DNA of 64,000 nt from Variovorax paradoxus (GCA_016806145.1 CP063166.1:992001-1056000); one strand, 5' to 3'; counted from the first letter of the stretch, positions 51,577 through 59,688 are shown. The notes: a model not told the origin generated them from the sequence alone. Numbers and translations: made by a program.

Positions 51577-52187
51577 GCGAAACGAAACACCCGATCGCGG
51601 CACGCACCGCGCTGGTCGTCATCGACCTGCAGAACGACTTCCTCGACCCAAGGGGCGCCTATGCGCGCGGCGGCGACGCCAACCCGCCCGCGCTGCTGCT
51701 ACCGGCGCGCGTGGCCACGGTGGCGCGCGCGCTCAAGGCCGCGGGCGGCATGGTGGTGGCGAGCCAGTTCACGCTGTGGCCCGATGCCGCGGGCGAGCCG
51801 ATGGTGTCGCCGCACCTGAAGGCGCTGCGCCCCTACCTCGCCAAGGGCGACTTCGCGCCCGGCAGCTGGGGCCAGGCCAACGTCGACGCGCTGGTTGGGC
51901 TGGTCGACGTGACCGTGAGCAAGGTCGCGTACTCGGCCTTCTTCAACACCCAGCTCGACTGGGTGCTGCGCCGCGCGGGCATCGACACGGTGGCGGTCTG
52001 CGGCATCGTCACCAACGGCGGCGTCGCGAGCACGGTGCGCGATGCGCACATGCGCGACTACCGCACGCTGGTGCTGGCCGACGGCTGCGCGGCCTTCGGC
52101 GAGGAGCGCCACCAGACCTCGCTGGCCGACATGCGCAACGTGGCCGAGGTGACGGACTGCGCGGCCTTCGCCGCGTCGCTGCGATGA
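51573..52187 (+). CDS. Isochorismatase-fold protein lacking the nucleophilic cysteine
   Basis: A 204-residue isochorismatase/nicotinamidase-fold protein. The catalytic Asp18 (VVIDLQNDF) and Lys117 (VSKVAYSAFFNT) are present. In cysteine hydrolases the third residue is a Cys in the pattern TxxCV; here it is CGIVTNGGVAST, with Gly150 at that position. True isochorismatases also lack this Cys, so the protein could be a vinyl-ether hydrolase-like enzyme, a lyase, or inactive, but is unlikely to be a normal amidase. It overlaps the HyuA-type gene by four bases. Confidence 0.85.
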   Translation: MSETKHPIAARTALVVIDLQNDFLDPRGAYARGGDANPPALLLPARVATVARALKAAGGMVVASQFTLWPDAAGEPMVSPHLKALRPYLAKGDFAPGSWGQANVDALVGLVDVTVSKVAYSAFFNTQLDWVLRRAGIDTVAVCGIVTNGGVASTVRDAHMRDYRTLVLADGCAAFGEERHQTSLADMRNVAEVTDCAAFAASLR

Positions 52188-52197
52188 AGTACAACAA

Positions 52198-52308
52198 CCG
52201 GACGCAGAGGACGCGAAGGTTTCGCAAAGAGCGCGAAAAAGAAATTCAAAATTTTTTGCTGTCTTCCTTTGGCGTCCTTCGCGGAACCTTCGCGTCCTCT
52301 GCGTCCGG
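52198..52308. repeat. 110-bp-class palindromic repeat, copy 2
   Basis: Terminal 28-base arms (52198-52225 and 52281-52308) are complementary at 27 of 28 positions and match those of copy 1 at 47647-47756. The middle differs from copy 1 and is AT-rich near 52240-52257. It begins 10 bp after the stop of the isochorismatase-fold gene and ends 36 bp before the flavoprotein gene, so it lies inside the same run of genes. Confidence 0.88.
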
Positions 52309-52344
52309 AAGTCCGTTCCCGCCTTCCGACGAATCCACCCCCTC

Positions 52345-53769
52345 ATGGCTGAAATGACCCCCATGCTTTCACGCAGGATCCGTCGCGCGGCCTCGGTCGA
52401 GGCCGAGGTGCGCGTGCCGGTGGCGATCGTCGGCGGCGGCGCCTGCGGGCTCACGGCCGCGCTGATGCTGGCCGACGCGGGCGTGGACTGCGTGGTGCTC
52501 GAGCGCGATGCGCTGCCGAGTGGATCGACCGCGCTGTCCTCGGGCTTCATCCCCGCGCCCGGCACGCTCGCGCAGCGCGCGCACGGCGTGCTCGACGACA
52601 GCGCCGAGCGCTTCGCCGCCGACATCCAGGCCAAGGCCCATGGCCGCGCGGCGCCCGCGCTGGTCGCGGCCTATGCGGGCGCCATCGGCCCGGCGCTCGA
52701 TGCGCTGCAGGCGCGGCACGGGCTGCGGTGGCTGCTGCTCGATGGCTTCCTCTACCCGGGCCATGGCGTGCATCGCATGCATGCGCTCGAACAGAAGACC
52801 GGCGCCGCGCTGATGGCGGCGCTGCAGTCGGCCGCCGAGGCGGCAGGCATTCCGGTGCTGACGCAGGCGCTGGTCGACACGCTGGTGCTCGATGACGGCG
52901 ACCGCGTGGTCGGCGTCGAGTACGCGCGCCCCGACGGCAGCCGCGAGACGCTGGGCTGCGATGCGCTGCTGCTGGCCTGCAACGGCTTCGGCGGCAATGC
53001 GCCGATGGTGCGCGCGCTGCTGCCCGAGATGGCCGAGGCCGCGTTCGGCGGCCATGTGGGCAACGACGGCAGCGCGATCCTCTGGGGCCAGGCGCTGGGC
53101 GCGCGACTGCGCGACCTCGGCGGCTACCAGGGCCATGGCTCGTGGGTCACGCCGCAGGGCGCGCTGATGTCCTGGGCCGTGATGATGGAAGGCGGCGTGC
53201 AGCTCAACTGCGAGGGCCGGCGCTTCCACGACGAGACCCAGGGCTACTCGGAGGCCGCGGTGCATGTGCTCGCGCAGCCGGGCGGCATCGCCTGGAACGT
53301 GTTCGACGCGCCGCTGCTCGCGCTGGCGCGCGGCTTTCCCGACTTTTGCGAGGCCGAGGCGGCGGGTGCCGTGCGGCGCTGCGAGTCGGTGGCCGCGCTC
53401 GCCGACTGCATCGGCTGCGAGGCCGCGGTGCTGCAGGCCACGCTCGACGCGATGCGCGCCGGCGAACCCGCACCCGACGGCCGCGCGTTCGCGCGCGGCC
53501 TCGACGCTCCGTACTTCGCGGTCAAGGTCACGGGCGCGCTGTTCCACACCCAGGGCGGTCTCGACACCGCGCCCGACATGCGCGTGCTGCGCCACGACGG
53601 CACGCCCTTTCACAACCTGCTGGCCGCGGGCGGCGCGGCGGGTGGCGTGTCGGGCGACGCGGTCTGGGGCTATCTCTCCGGCAACGGCCTCCTGAGCGCC
53701 GTGGCCGGCGGCTACATCGCGGCGCGCACGCTCGCCGCGCCCATCCCAACCAGGACGAACTCCGCATGA
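52345..53769 (+). CDS. FAD-dependent oxidoreductase, fumarate-reductase flavoprotein-like
   Basis: A 474-residue flavoprotein of the FAD_binding_2 family. VAIVGGGACGLTAALMLADAG binds the ADP part of FAD, in part, LNCEGRRFHDET and the C-terminal LLAAGGAAGGVSGDAVWGYLSGNGLLSA, in part, are typical of fumarate reductase, tricarballylate dehydrogenase and 3-ketosteroid dehydrogenase relatives. It probably removes or adds hydrogen across a C-C bond next to a carboxylate. Three in-frame ATGs (52345, 52354, 52363) are possible starts, none with a strong ribosome site. Its stop overlaps the lyase gene. Confidence 0.82.
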   Translation: MAEMTPMLSRRIRRAASVEAEVRVPVAIVGGGACGLTAALMLADAGVDCVVLERDALPSGSTALSSGFIPAPGTLAQRAHGVLDDSAERFAADIQAKAHGRAAPALVAAYAGAIGPALDALQARHGLRWLLLDGFLYPGHGVHRMHALEQKTGAALMAALQSAAEAAGIPVLTQALVDTLVLDDGDRVVGVEYARPDGSRETLGCDALLLACNGFGGNAPMVRALLPEMAEAAFGGHVGNDGSAILWGQALGARLRDLGGYQGHGSWVTPQGALMSWAVMMEGGVQLNCEGRRFHDETQGYSEAAVHVLAQPGGIAWNVFDAPLLALARGFPDFCEAEAAGAVRRCESVAALADCIGCEAAVLQATLDAMRAGEPAPDGRAFARGLDAPYFAVKVTGALFHTQGGLDTAPDMRVLRHDGTPFHNLLAAGGAAGGVSGDAVWGYLSGNGLLSAVAGGYIAARTLAAPIPTRTNSA

Positions 53770-54629
53770 CGAATCCCTCCTTCAAGACCCGGCTCGCGCG
53801 CAACGACATCGTGCTCGCGCCCGGCGTGTACGACGCGCTCAGCGCACTGGTGGCCGAGCAGGCCGGCTTCGAGGCGCTGTACCTCTCGGGCGCCTCCATC
53901 GCCTACACGCGGCTCGGCCGTTCCGACGTCGGCCTCACCACCTTCACCGAGGTGGCCGACACGCTGGCGCGCATCACCGAGCGCGTGCGCGTGCCGGTGA
54001 TCGTCGATGCCGACACCGGCTTCGGCAACGCGCTCAACACCCAGCGCACCGTGCGCGGCTTCGAGCGCGCGGGCGCGGCCATGGTGCAGATCGAGGACCA
54101 GACCTTTCCCAAGCGTTGCGGCCATCTCGACGGCAAGGCCGTGGTGTCCGAGCGCGAGATGGTCGGCAAGCTCAAGGCCGCGCTCGATGCACGCAGCTCG
54201 AGCGAGACCCTGATCCTCGCGCGCACCGACGCGGTGGCGGTCGAGGGCATGGAGGCCGCGCTCGACCGCGCCGAGGCCTATCTCGCCTGCGGCGTGGACG
54301 CGCTCTTCATCGAGGCGCTGCGTTCGCCGGAGCAGATGGACGCGGCCTGCCGGCGCTTCGGCGACCGCGTGCCGCTGCTGGCCAACATGGTCGAAGGCGG
54401 CAAGACGCCGATCGAGGATGCCGATGCATTGCAGCGGCACGGCTTTCGCATCGCGATCTTTCCGGGCGGCACGGCGCGCGCCGTGACGCACACGCTGCAG
54501 GGCTACTACGCGAGCCTGCACCGGCACCGCACCACGCAGCCGTGGCGGCCGCAGATGCTCGACTTCGATGCGCTCAACGCGGTGATCGGCACGCCCGAGC
54601 TGATGCTCGAAGGACAGAAGTACGAATAG
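53766..54629 (+). CDS. Isocitrate lyase/PEP mutase-family C-C lyase
   Basis: A 287-residue member of the ICL/PEPM superfamily. The flexible catalytic loop FPKRCGHLDGK holds Cys118, as in lyases (methylisocitrate, 2,3-dimethylmalate lyase) rather than PEP mutases. VPVIVDADTGFGN binds Mg and ILARTDA is the usual beta-strand motif. Such enzymes cleave 2-hydroxy-dicarboxylates to pyruvate or glyoxylate plus a carboxylate. It ends the long array and would follow the aconitase-like hydratase. The symbol prpB is not used because no methylcitrate synthase is present. Confidence 0.87.
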   Translation: MTNPSFKTRLARNDIVLAPGVYDALSALVAEQAGFEALYLSGASIAYTRLGRSDVGLTTFTEVADTLARITERVRVPVIVDADTGFGNALNTQRTVRGFERAGAAMVQIEDQTFPKRCGHLDGKAVVSEREMVGKLKAALDARSSSETLILARTDAVAVEGMEAALDRAEAYLACGVDALFIEALRSPEQMDAACRRFGDRVPLLANMVEGGKTPIEDADALQRHGFRIAIFPGGTARAVTHTLQGYYASLHRHRTTQPWRPQMLDFDALNAVIGTPELMLEGQKYE

Positions 54630-54632
54630 GCT

Positions 54633-55520
54633 TCAGCGCAGCGCGCGCACGAGCTCGTCGTAGACCAGCCGCACGCGCGCCGGCACCGGCGCGCGCTGCG
54701 AGCGGTAGACATGGATCGGCCAGGACTCGGGCGCCTCGGCCTCGAGCACCTCGACCAGCTCGCCCGAGGCGATCAGCGGCTCGGCCAGTGGCCCCGCGAG
54801 CTGGCCGAAGCCCAGGCCCGCGCGCACGGCGGTGCACTCGGCCTCCACGTCGTCGCTGATGAAGGCCGGCGCCGCGACCGGCATCTGCCGCCCCTTGCTG
54901 AAGAACCAGGACCAGGGCCGGCCCACGCTGCGGTCGAGCAGCGCCGTGAGCGGAAAGCCCGGCAGCGCCTCGATGTTCTCGGGGATGCCGGTGCGCGCGA
55001 TCAGCGCCGGCGCCGCCACCACGCGCAGCTGCATGCGCCCGACCGTGCGCGCGACGAAGCGCGCATCGCGGATCGGGCCGGCGCGCACGCCGATGTCGAT
55101 CTGCTCGTCGACCACGTCGGCATGTTCCTCCGACAGCCGCAGGTCGAGCACCAGGCCCGGGTGCGCCGCCAGCATCGGCGCCAGCGCCTCGGGAATCAGC
55201 CGCCGGCCGTAGACGTTGGGCGCGGTGACGCGCACCGTGCCCGCGTGCTGCGACAGCGCGCGCCGGTCGGTGCGGTGGAACAGCGCATCGACGCCGCCGA
55301 CCGCGGTGCGCGCGCGCTGCGCGAGCTGGCGTCCGAAGTCGGTGAGCTGTACGCCGCGCGTGCTGCGGTGAAACAGCGGCTCGCCCAGTTCCTCCTCGAG
55401 CTCGCGCACGGCGCGCGTGACCACCTGCGGCGAGACCGCCAGGCGCACCGCGGCATCGCGGAAGTTGGCCGCATCGGCGGCGGCGCAGAACACGCGCAGG
55501 GCTTCGAGCCGGTTCGACAT
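54633..55520 (-). CDS. LysR-family transcriptional regulator
   Basis: A 295-residue LysR regulator: residues 1-60 are the winged helix (LEALRVFCAAADAANFRDAAVRL, in part, and QVVTRAVRELEEELGEPLFHR), and the rest is the substrate-binding domain with the usual RVTAPNVYGRRLIPEAL start. It is convergent with the lyase gene (3 bp apart) and divergent from an SDR gene, which is the likely target. Whether it also senses a product of the upstream array is unknown. Confidence 0.92.
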   Translation of the reverse strand: MSNRLEALRVFCAAADAANFRDAAVRLAVSPQVVTRAVRELEEELGEPLFHRSTRGVQLTDFGRQLAQRARTAVGGVDALFHRTDRRALSQHAGTVRVTAPNVYGRRLIPEALAPMLAAHPGLVLDLRLSEEHADVVDEQIDIGVRAGPIRDARFVARTVGRMQLRVVAAPALIARTGIPENIEALPGFPLTALLDRSVGRPWSWFFSKGRQMPVAAPAFISDDVEAECTAVRAGLGFGQLAGPLAEPLIASGELVEVLEAEAPESWPIHVYRSQRAPVPARVRLVYDELVRALR

Positions 55521-55558
55521 GGGTGGGCGGATGGGTGGGTTGACGGGAGAGCTGGGTG

Positions 55559-55579
55559 TTCCTGAATCAGGAATTCTGA
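55559..55579. promoter_or_regulatory. Candidate LysR-type operator between lysR and SDR genes
   Basis: TTCCTGA-A-TCAGGAA (55559-55573) is a perfect 15-bp palindrome, and the overlapping TCAG-GAATT-CTGA (55567-55579) fits the T-N11-A form of LysR boxes. It is 39 bp upstream of the lysR start and 93 bp before the SDR start, the usual place for autoregulation and divergent activation. Confidence 0.6.
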
Positions 55580-55671
55580 AGTCGTGAGAGTTTCATTTAC
55601 GGGAACGCCCGGATTTTCCACACTGCAAGCACTTCTTCAAGTTCTTCAACGCCCACCCCAAGGAAAACACC

Positions 55672-56430
55672 ATGACTTCCGTTCAAGACAACATCCGCGG
55701 CAAGGTTGCCATCGTCACCGGCGCCAGCAGCGGCCTCGGCGAATCCACCGCCCGCCACCTGGCCGCCCGCGGCGCGAAAGTGGTGCTGGCCGCGCGCCGC
55801 ACCGACCGCCTCGAGAAGGTCGTCGCCGAGATCCGCGAAGCCGGCGGCGAGGCCATCGCGGTCGCCACCGACGTGGCGAAGCGCGAGGACCTCGAGCGGC
55901 TCGCCGCCGCCACGGTCGAGGCCTTCGGCCGCATCGACGTGCTGGTCAACAACGCCGGCGTGATGCCGCTGTCGCCGATCGAGAAGCTCAAGGTCGACGA
56001 ATGGGACCGCACCATCGACGTCAACATCAAGGGCGTGCTCTACGGCATCGCCGCCGTGTTGCCGCGCATGCAGGCGCAGGGCAGCGGTCACATCGTCAAC
56101 GTGGCCTCGATCGCCGGCATCAAGGTGTTCACGCCGATCGGCACCGTCTACAGCGCCACCAAGTACGCGGTGCGCGCCATCTCGGAAGGCCTGCGCGTGG
56201 AGGTCGGCAACACCGGCATCCGCGTGACCATCGTCTCGCCCGGCGCGGTCGAGTCCGAGCTGAAGTTCGGCACCACCGATGCCGAGACCGCCGCGGGCGT
56301 GCAGGCCTTCTACGAGGCCAGCCAGATTCCCTCGGACTCGGTGGCGCGCGCGGTGGTGTACGCGGTGGAGCAGCCGGCGAACGTGGACATCAACGAAGTC
56401 GTGCTGCGGCCGGTGGCGCAGGACTTCTGA
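55672..56430 (+). CDS. SDR-family oxidoreductase
   Basis: A 252-residue classical SDR with TGASSGLGESTARHLA, the NNAGVMPLSPIEKLK segment, Ser in NVASIAG and the YSATKYA active site. AARRTDR after beta-2 has basic residues, which favours NADP. The whole sequence resembles the YdfG/NADP-serine-dehydrogenase-like group common next to LysR genes. Substrate unknown; it may detoxify a carbonyl compound. It stands alone, followed by an intrinsic terminator, and is divergent from lysR. Confidence 0.87.
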   Translation: MTSVQDNIRGKVAIVTGASSGLGESTARHLAARGAKVVLAARRTDRLEKVVAEIREAGGEAIAVATDVAKREDLERLAAATVEAFGRIDVLVNNAGVMPLSPIEKLKVDEWDRTIDVNIKGVLYGIAAVLPRMQAQGSGHIVNVASIAGIKVFTPIGTVYSATKYAVRAISEGLRVEVGNTGIRVTIVSPGAVESELKFGTTDAETAAGVQAFYEASQIPSDSVARAVVYAVEQPANVDINEVVLRPVAQDF

Positions 56431-56460
56431 TCAACGGGCCCGGCTTTTCCGCTCCCCTGC

Positions 56461-56494
56461 AACGCCCCGTGCGCCTCGTGCGCACGGGGCGTTT
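56461..56494 (+). terminator. Rho-independent terminator after the SDR gene
   Basis: AACGCCCCGTGCGC pairs perfectly with GCGCACGGGGCGTT (14 bp) around the loop CTCGT, followed by a short T run. It begins 30 bp after the SDR stop. Confidence 0.8.
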
Positions 56495-56591
56495 CGCTTG
56501 CGAGGAGTGCCACGCCACTGCCATGCGAGCGGTATAACCTTTGTTAAATCAAGGTCTTTGCCGGCGAAGAATCGAAAGCCCCTGCAAAATA

Positions 56592-56606
56592 GAACGACCG
56601 TTCGTT
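56592..56606. promoter_or_regulatory. Candidate TetR operator of the beta-oxidation operon
   Basis: GAACG-AC-CGTTC (56592-56603) overlaps AACGA-CCGT-TCGTT (56593-56606), two registers of one palindrome centred 27 bp before the TetR gene start. TetR-type fatty-acid regulators often bind such ACGNNCGT-type sites. It probably gives autoregulation. Confidence 0.6.
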
Positions 56607-56624
56607 TTTGTCTGGAACCCCACG

Positions 56625-57317
56625 ATGTCCGTCAATGCCGTTTCCGCCAAGCCGGCCCGCGCCGCCCAGAAGGGCCAGCAGACCAAGGCCGTGATCGTCG
56701 ACGCCGCATTGGCGCTCGCCGCGCAGATCGGGCTCGAGGGCCTGTCGATCGGCGCCGTGGCCGAGATCACCAAGATGAGCAAGTCGGGCGTGTTCGCCCA
56801 CTTCGGCTCGCGCGAGGAGCTGCAGATCTCGGTGGTGCGCGAGTACCACGCGCGCTTCGAGCAGGAAGTGTTCTTCCCCGCGATCGAGGCCGATCGCGGC
56901 CTGCCGCGGCTGCGCGCGATGTTCGCCAACTGGATGAAGCGCACCTCGACCGAGATCGACTCGGGCTGCATCTACATCAGCGGCGCTTCCGAATTCGACG
57001 ACCGCCCGGGCCCGGTGCGCGACGCGCTGGTGGAATCGGTCTCGATCTGGCAGGCCGCCGTGCTGCGCGCGATCGTGCAGTCGAAGGAGGAGGGCCACCT
57101 CGACGCCGACGCCGACGAGCGCCAGGTCGCATTCGAGATCCACGGCCTGATCCTCGCGCTGCACTACGAGGCCCGCTTCCTGCGCGTGCCCGGTTCCATC
57201 GCCCGCGCCAACACCGGCTTCGACAACATCCTCGGCCGCTATGCGGCGGCCGGCACGCCTGCCCCGGCAGCACCCGCCGCGCCCTCGCGCGTGCGCCGCC
57301 TCAAGACCGTGCGCTGA
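56625..57317 (+). CDS. TetR-family transcriptional regulator of the beta-oxidation operon
   Basis: A 230-residue TetR regulator. The helix-turn-helix (residues of about 18-65) reads TKAVIVDAALALAAQIGLEGL, in part, GAVAEITKMSKSGVFAHFGSREEL; the C-terminal domain matches the TetR_C_33/YcdC-like type (FVNWMKRTS-like FANWMKRTSTEIDSGCIYISGASEF). It probably senses an acyl-CoA and represses the genes that follow. The ATG at 56625 avoids an N-terminal extension that would cover the operator. The downstream acyl-CoA dehydrogenase starts 66 bp later. Confidence 0.88.
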   Translation: MSVNAVSAKPARAAQKGQQTKAVIVDAALALAAQIGLEGLSIGAVAEITKMSKSGVFAHFGSREELQISVVREYHARFEQEVFFPAIEADRGLPRLRAMFANWMKRTSTEIDSGCIYISGASEFDDRPGPVRDALVESVSIWQAAVLRAIVQSKEEGHLDADADERQVAFEIHGLILALHYEARFLRVPGSIARANTGFDNILGRYAAAGTPAPAAPAAPSRVRRLKTVR

Positions 57318-57383
57318 GCGCGCGGCACCGTTTTCCTTTTTCTTTTCCCCTTTCATCTTTCAGTTCGACCAGGAGAGTTCCGG

Positions 57384-59180
57384 ATGCCCAGCTACAACCC
57401 ACCCGTGCGCGACATGCAGTTCGTGCTGCACGAAGTGCTCAACGTCGCCGAGGAACTCAAGGCGCTGCCCGCGCATGCCGAGACCGACGCCGACACCATC
57501 AACGCGGTGATCGAGGAGGCCGGCAAGTTCGCGGCCGAAGTCACCTTCCCGCTCAACATCAGCGGCGACGAGGAAGGCTGCGTGCTCGACAAGACCACGC
57601 ACGAGGTGAAGACGCCCAAGGGCTTCAAGGAGGCCTACGCCAAGTACGTCGAGGGCGGCTGGCCCGCGCTGTCGTGCGACCCGGCCTTCGGCGGCCAGGG
57701 CCTGCCCTTCGTGGTCAACCAGTGCCTGTTCGAGATGCTCAACAGCGCGAACCAGGCCTGGACCATGTACCCGGGCCTCTCGCACGGCGCCTACGAGGCG
57801 CTGGTGGCGCACGGCACCGACGAGCAGAAGAAGACCTACCTGCCCAAGCTGGTGAGCGGCGAATGGACCGGCACCATGTGCCTGACCGAACCTCATTGCG
57901 GCACCGACCTCGGCTTGCTGCGCACCAAGGCCGAACCGCAGGCCGACGGCAGCTACCGCATCACCGGCAACAAGATCTTCATCTCGGCCGGCGAGCACGA
58001 CATGGCCGGCAACATCATCCACCTGGTGCTGGCCCGCCTGCCCGACGCGCCCAAGGGCAGCAAGGGTATCAGCCTGTTCGTGGTGCCGAAGTTCAAGGTC
58101 AAGGCCGACGGTTCGCTCGGCGAGCGCAACCCGATCTTCTGCTCCGGCCTCGAGCACAAGATGGGCATCCACGGCAACGCCACCGCGCAGATCGTGATCG
58201 AGGGCGCCACCGGTTCGCTGGTGGGCGAGCCCAACAAGGGCCTGGCCGCAATGTTCGTGATGATGAACGCCGCGCGCCTGGGCGTGGGCAACCAGTCGCT
58301 GGGCCTGACCGAGGTGGCGTTCCAGAACGCGCTGGCCTATGCCAAGGACCGCTTGCAGATGCGCTCGCTGTCGGGTGTGAAGGCCAAGGACAAGGAAGCC
58401 GATCCGATCATCGTGCACCCCGACGTGCGCAAGATGCTGCTGACCGCCAAGGCCTATGCCGAGGGTGGCCGCGCGCTGCAGGTGTTCTGCACCCTGCTGC
58501 TCGACAAGGAGCACCACCATCCCGACGAGAAGGTGCGCAAGGACAGCGGCGAACTGGTCGCGCTGCTCACGCCGATCGTGAAGGCCTTCATCACCGACAA
58601 CGGCCACATCGCGACCAACGCCTGCATGCAGGTCTTCGGCGGCCATGGCTTCATCAAGGAATGGGGCATGGAGCAGTACGTGCGCGACAACCGCATCAAC
58701 ATGATCTACGAAGGCACGAACACCGTGCAGTCGCTCGACCTGCTGGGCCGCAAGGTGCTGGGCAACAACGGCGCCTCGCTCAAGAAGTTCGGCAAGCTGG
58801 TCGCGAAGCTGGTGGAAGAAGAGGGCGTGAACGAGAAGATGGCCGAGTTCATCAACCCGATCGCGGGCCTGGGCGACCAGCTCACCAAGTTCACGACCGA
58901 GATCGGCTTCAAGGGCTTCCAGAACCCCGACGAGGTCGGCGCCGCCGCGGTGGACTACCTGCGCGTGGCCGGCCACTTCGTGTTCGGCTACCTGTTCGCC
59001 CGCATGGCGCAGGTCGCGCTGCGCGAGATCGCGGCCGGCAACACCGACCCGTTCTACGTCGCCAAGCTGCAGACCGCTCGTTTCTATTTCGCCAAGCTGT
59101 TCCCCGAGACCGCGACGCTGATGCGCACGGCCCGTGCCGGCAGCAAGGTGCTGATGGACACCGACGCCGCGCTGGCCTGA
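57384..59180 (+). CDS. Acyl-CoA dehydrogenase
   Basis: A 598-residue acyl-CoA dehydrogenase of the long, FadE-like class with an extra C-terminal domain. CLTEPHCGTDLG and KIFISAGEHDM bind FAD and substrate, and the catalytic base is the Glu in MIYEGTNTVQSLDLLGRK. The N-terminal 30 residues (YNPPVRDMQFVLHEVLNV) and the C-terminal part are of the type seen in Burkholderiales beta-oxidation operons and in DmdC-like enzymes. It carries out the first oxidation of an acyl-CoA and passes electrons to ETF. An AGGAGA ribosome site precedes the ATG. Confidence 0.92.
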   Translation: MPSYNPPVRDMQFVLHEVLNVAEELKALPAHAETDADTINAVIEEAGKFAAEVTFPLNISGDEEGCVLDKTTHEVKTPKGFKEAYAKYVEGGWPALSCDPAFGGQGLPFVVNQCLFEMLNSANQAWTMYPGLSHGAYEALVAHGTDEQKKTYLPKLVSGEWTGTMCLTEPHCGTDLGLLRTKAEPQADGSYRITGNKIFISAGEHDMAGNIIHLVLARLPDAPKGSKGISLFVVPKFKVKADGSLGERNPIFCSGLEHKMGIHGNATAQIVIEGATGSLVGEPNKGLAAMFVMMNAARLGVGNQSLGLTEVAFQNALAYAKDRLQMRSLSGVKAKDKEADPIIVHPDVRKMLLTAKAYAEGGRALQVFCTLLLDKEHHHPDEKVRKDSGELVALLTPIVKAFITDNGHIATNACMQVFGGHGFIKEWGMEQYVRDNRINMIYEGTNTVQSLDLLGRKVLGNNGASLKKFGKLVAKLVEEEGVNEKMAEFINPIAGLGDQLTKFTTEIGFKGFQNPDEVGAAAVDYLRVAGHFVFGYLFARMAQVALREIAAGNTDPFYVAKLQTARFYFAKLFPETATLMRTARAGSKVLMDTDAALA

Positions 59181-59220
59181 GTCCGCGCTTCCCCTCTTCC
59201 ACCACTTCCCGGAGCCGACC

Positions 59221-59655
59221 ATGAAAGCAAAGCTTGCAGCCCTCGTTCTCGCCGCACTCTCGGCCACGGCCCTGGCCCAGACCACCCCGGTGGGCCTGTG
59301 GCGCAACGTCGACGACAAGACCGGCGAGGCCAAGGCCGAGATCCGCATCGGCGAGGCCGGCGGCGCGCTGGTCGGCCGCATCGAGAAGTCGTTGAAGAAG
59401 GACGGCAAGCCCGACGCGGTCTGCGACGAATGCTCGGACGACCGCAAGGGCCAGCCGATCGCCGGCCCGGAGATCATCCGCGGCGGAAAGAAGGCCGACG
59501 GCAAGGACGTCTGGGAGGGCGGGAAGATCCTCGACCCCGAGAACGGCAAGGAATACCGCGCGAGCTTCACGCCGATCGACGGCGGCAAGAAGCTGGAAGT
59601 GCGCGGCTACCTGGGCCCGTTCTGGCGCACCCAAACCTGGAACCGTGTGCAGTAA
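59221..59655 (+). CDS. DUF2147-family exported protein
   Basis: A 144-residue secreted protein with a clear signal peptide (MKAKLAALVLAALSATALAQ). The mature part opens with TPVGLWRNVDDKTGEAKAEIRI and ends LGPFWRTQTWNRVQ, as in DUF2147. It contains a CDEC pair. The function of the family is not known to me; it is commonly found beside fatty-acid oxidation genes in this group of bacteria. It lies 40 bp after the acyl-CoA dehydrogenase in the same operon. Confidence 0.87.
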   Translation: MKAKLAALVLAALSATALAQTTPVGLWRNVDDKTGEAKAEIRIGEAGGALVGRIEKSLKKDGKPDAVCDECSDDRKGQPIAGPEIIRGGKKADGKDVWEGGKILDPENGKEYRASFTPIDGGKKLEVRGYLGPFWRTQTWNRVQ

Positions 59656-59688
59656 GCCTGCGCGCAACCTATCCAAGAAATACCAAAC

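Noticed and set aside
53766..54629. Methylcitrate cycle lyase prpB with prpD at 45299
   Set aside because: No methylcitrate synthase or AcnD/PrpF is present and the two genes lie more than 7 kb apart among unrelated functions.
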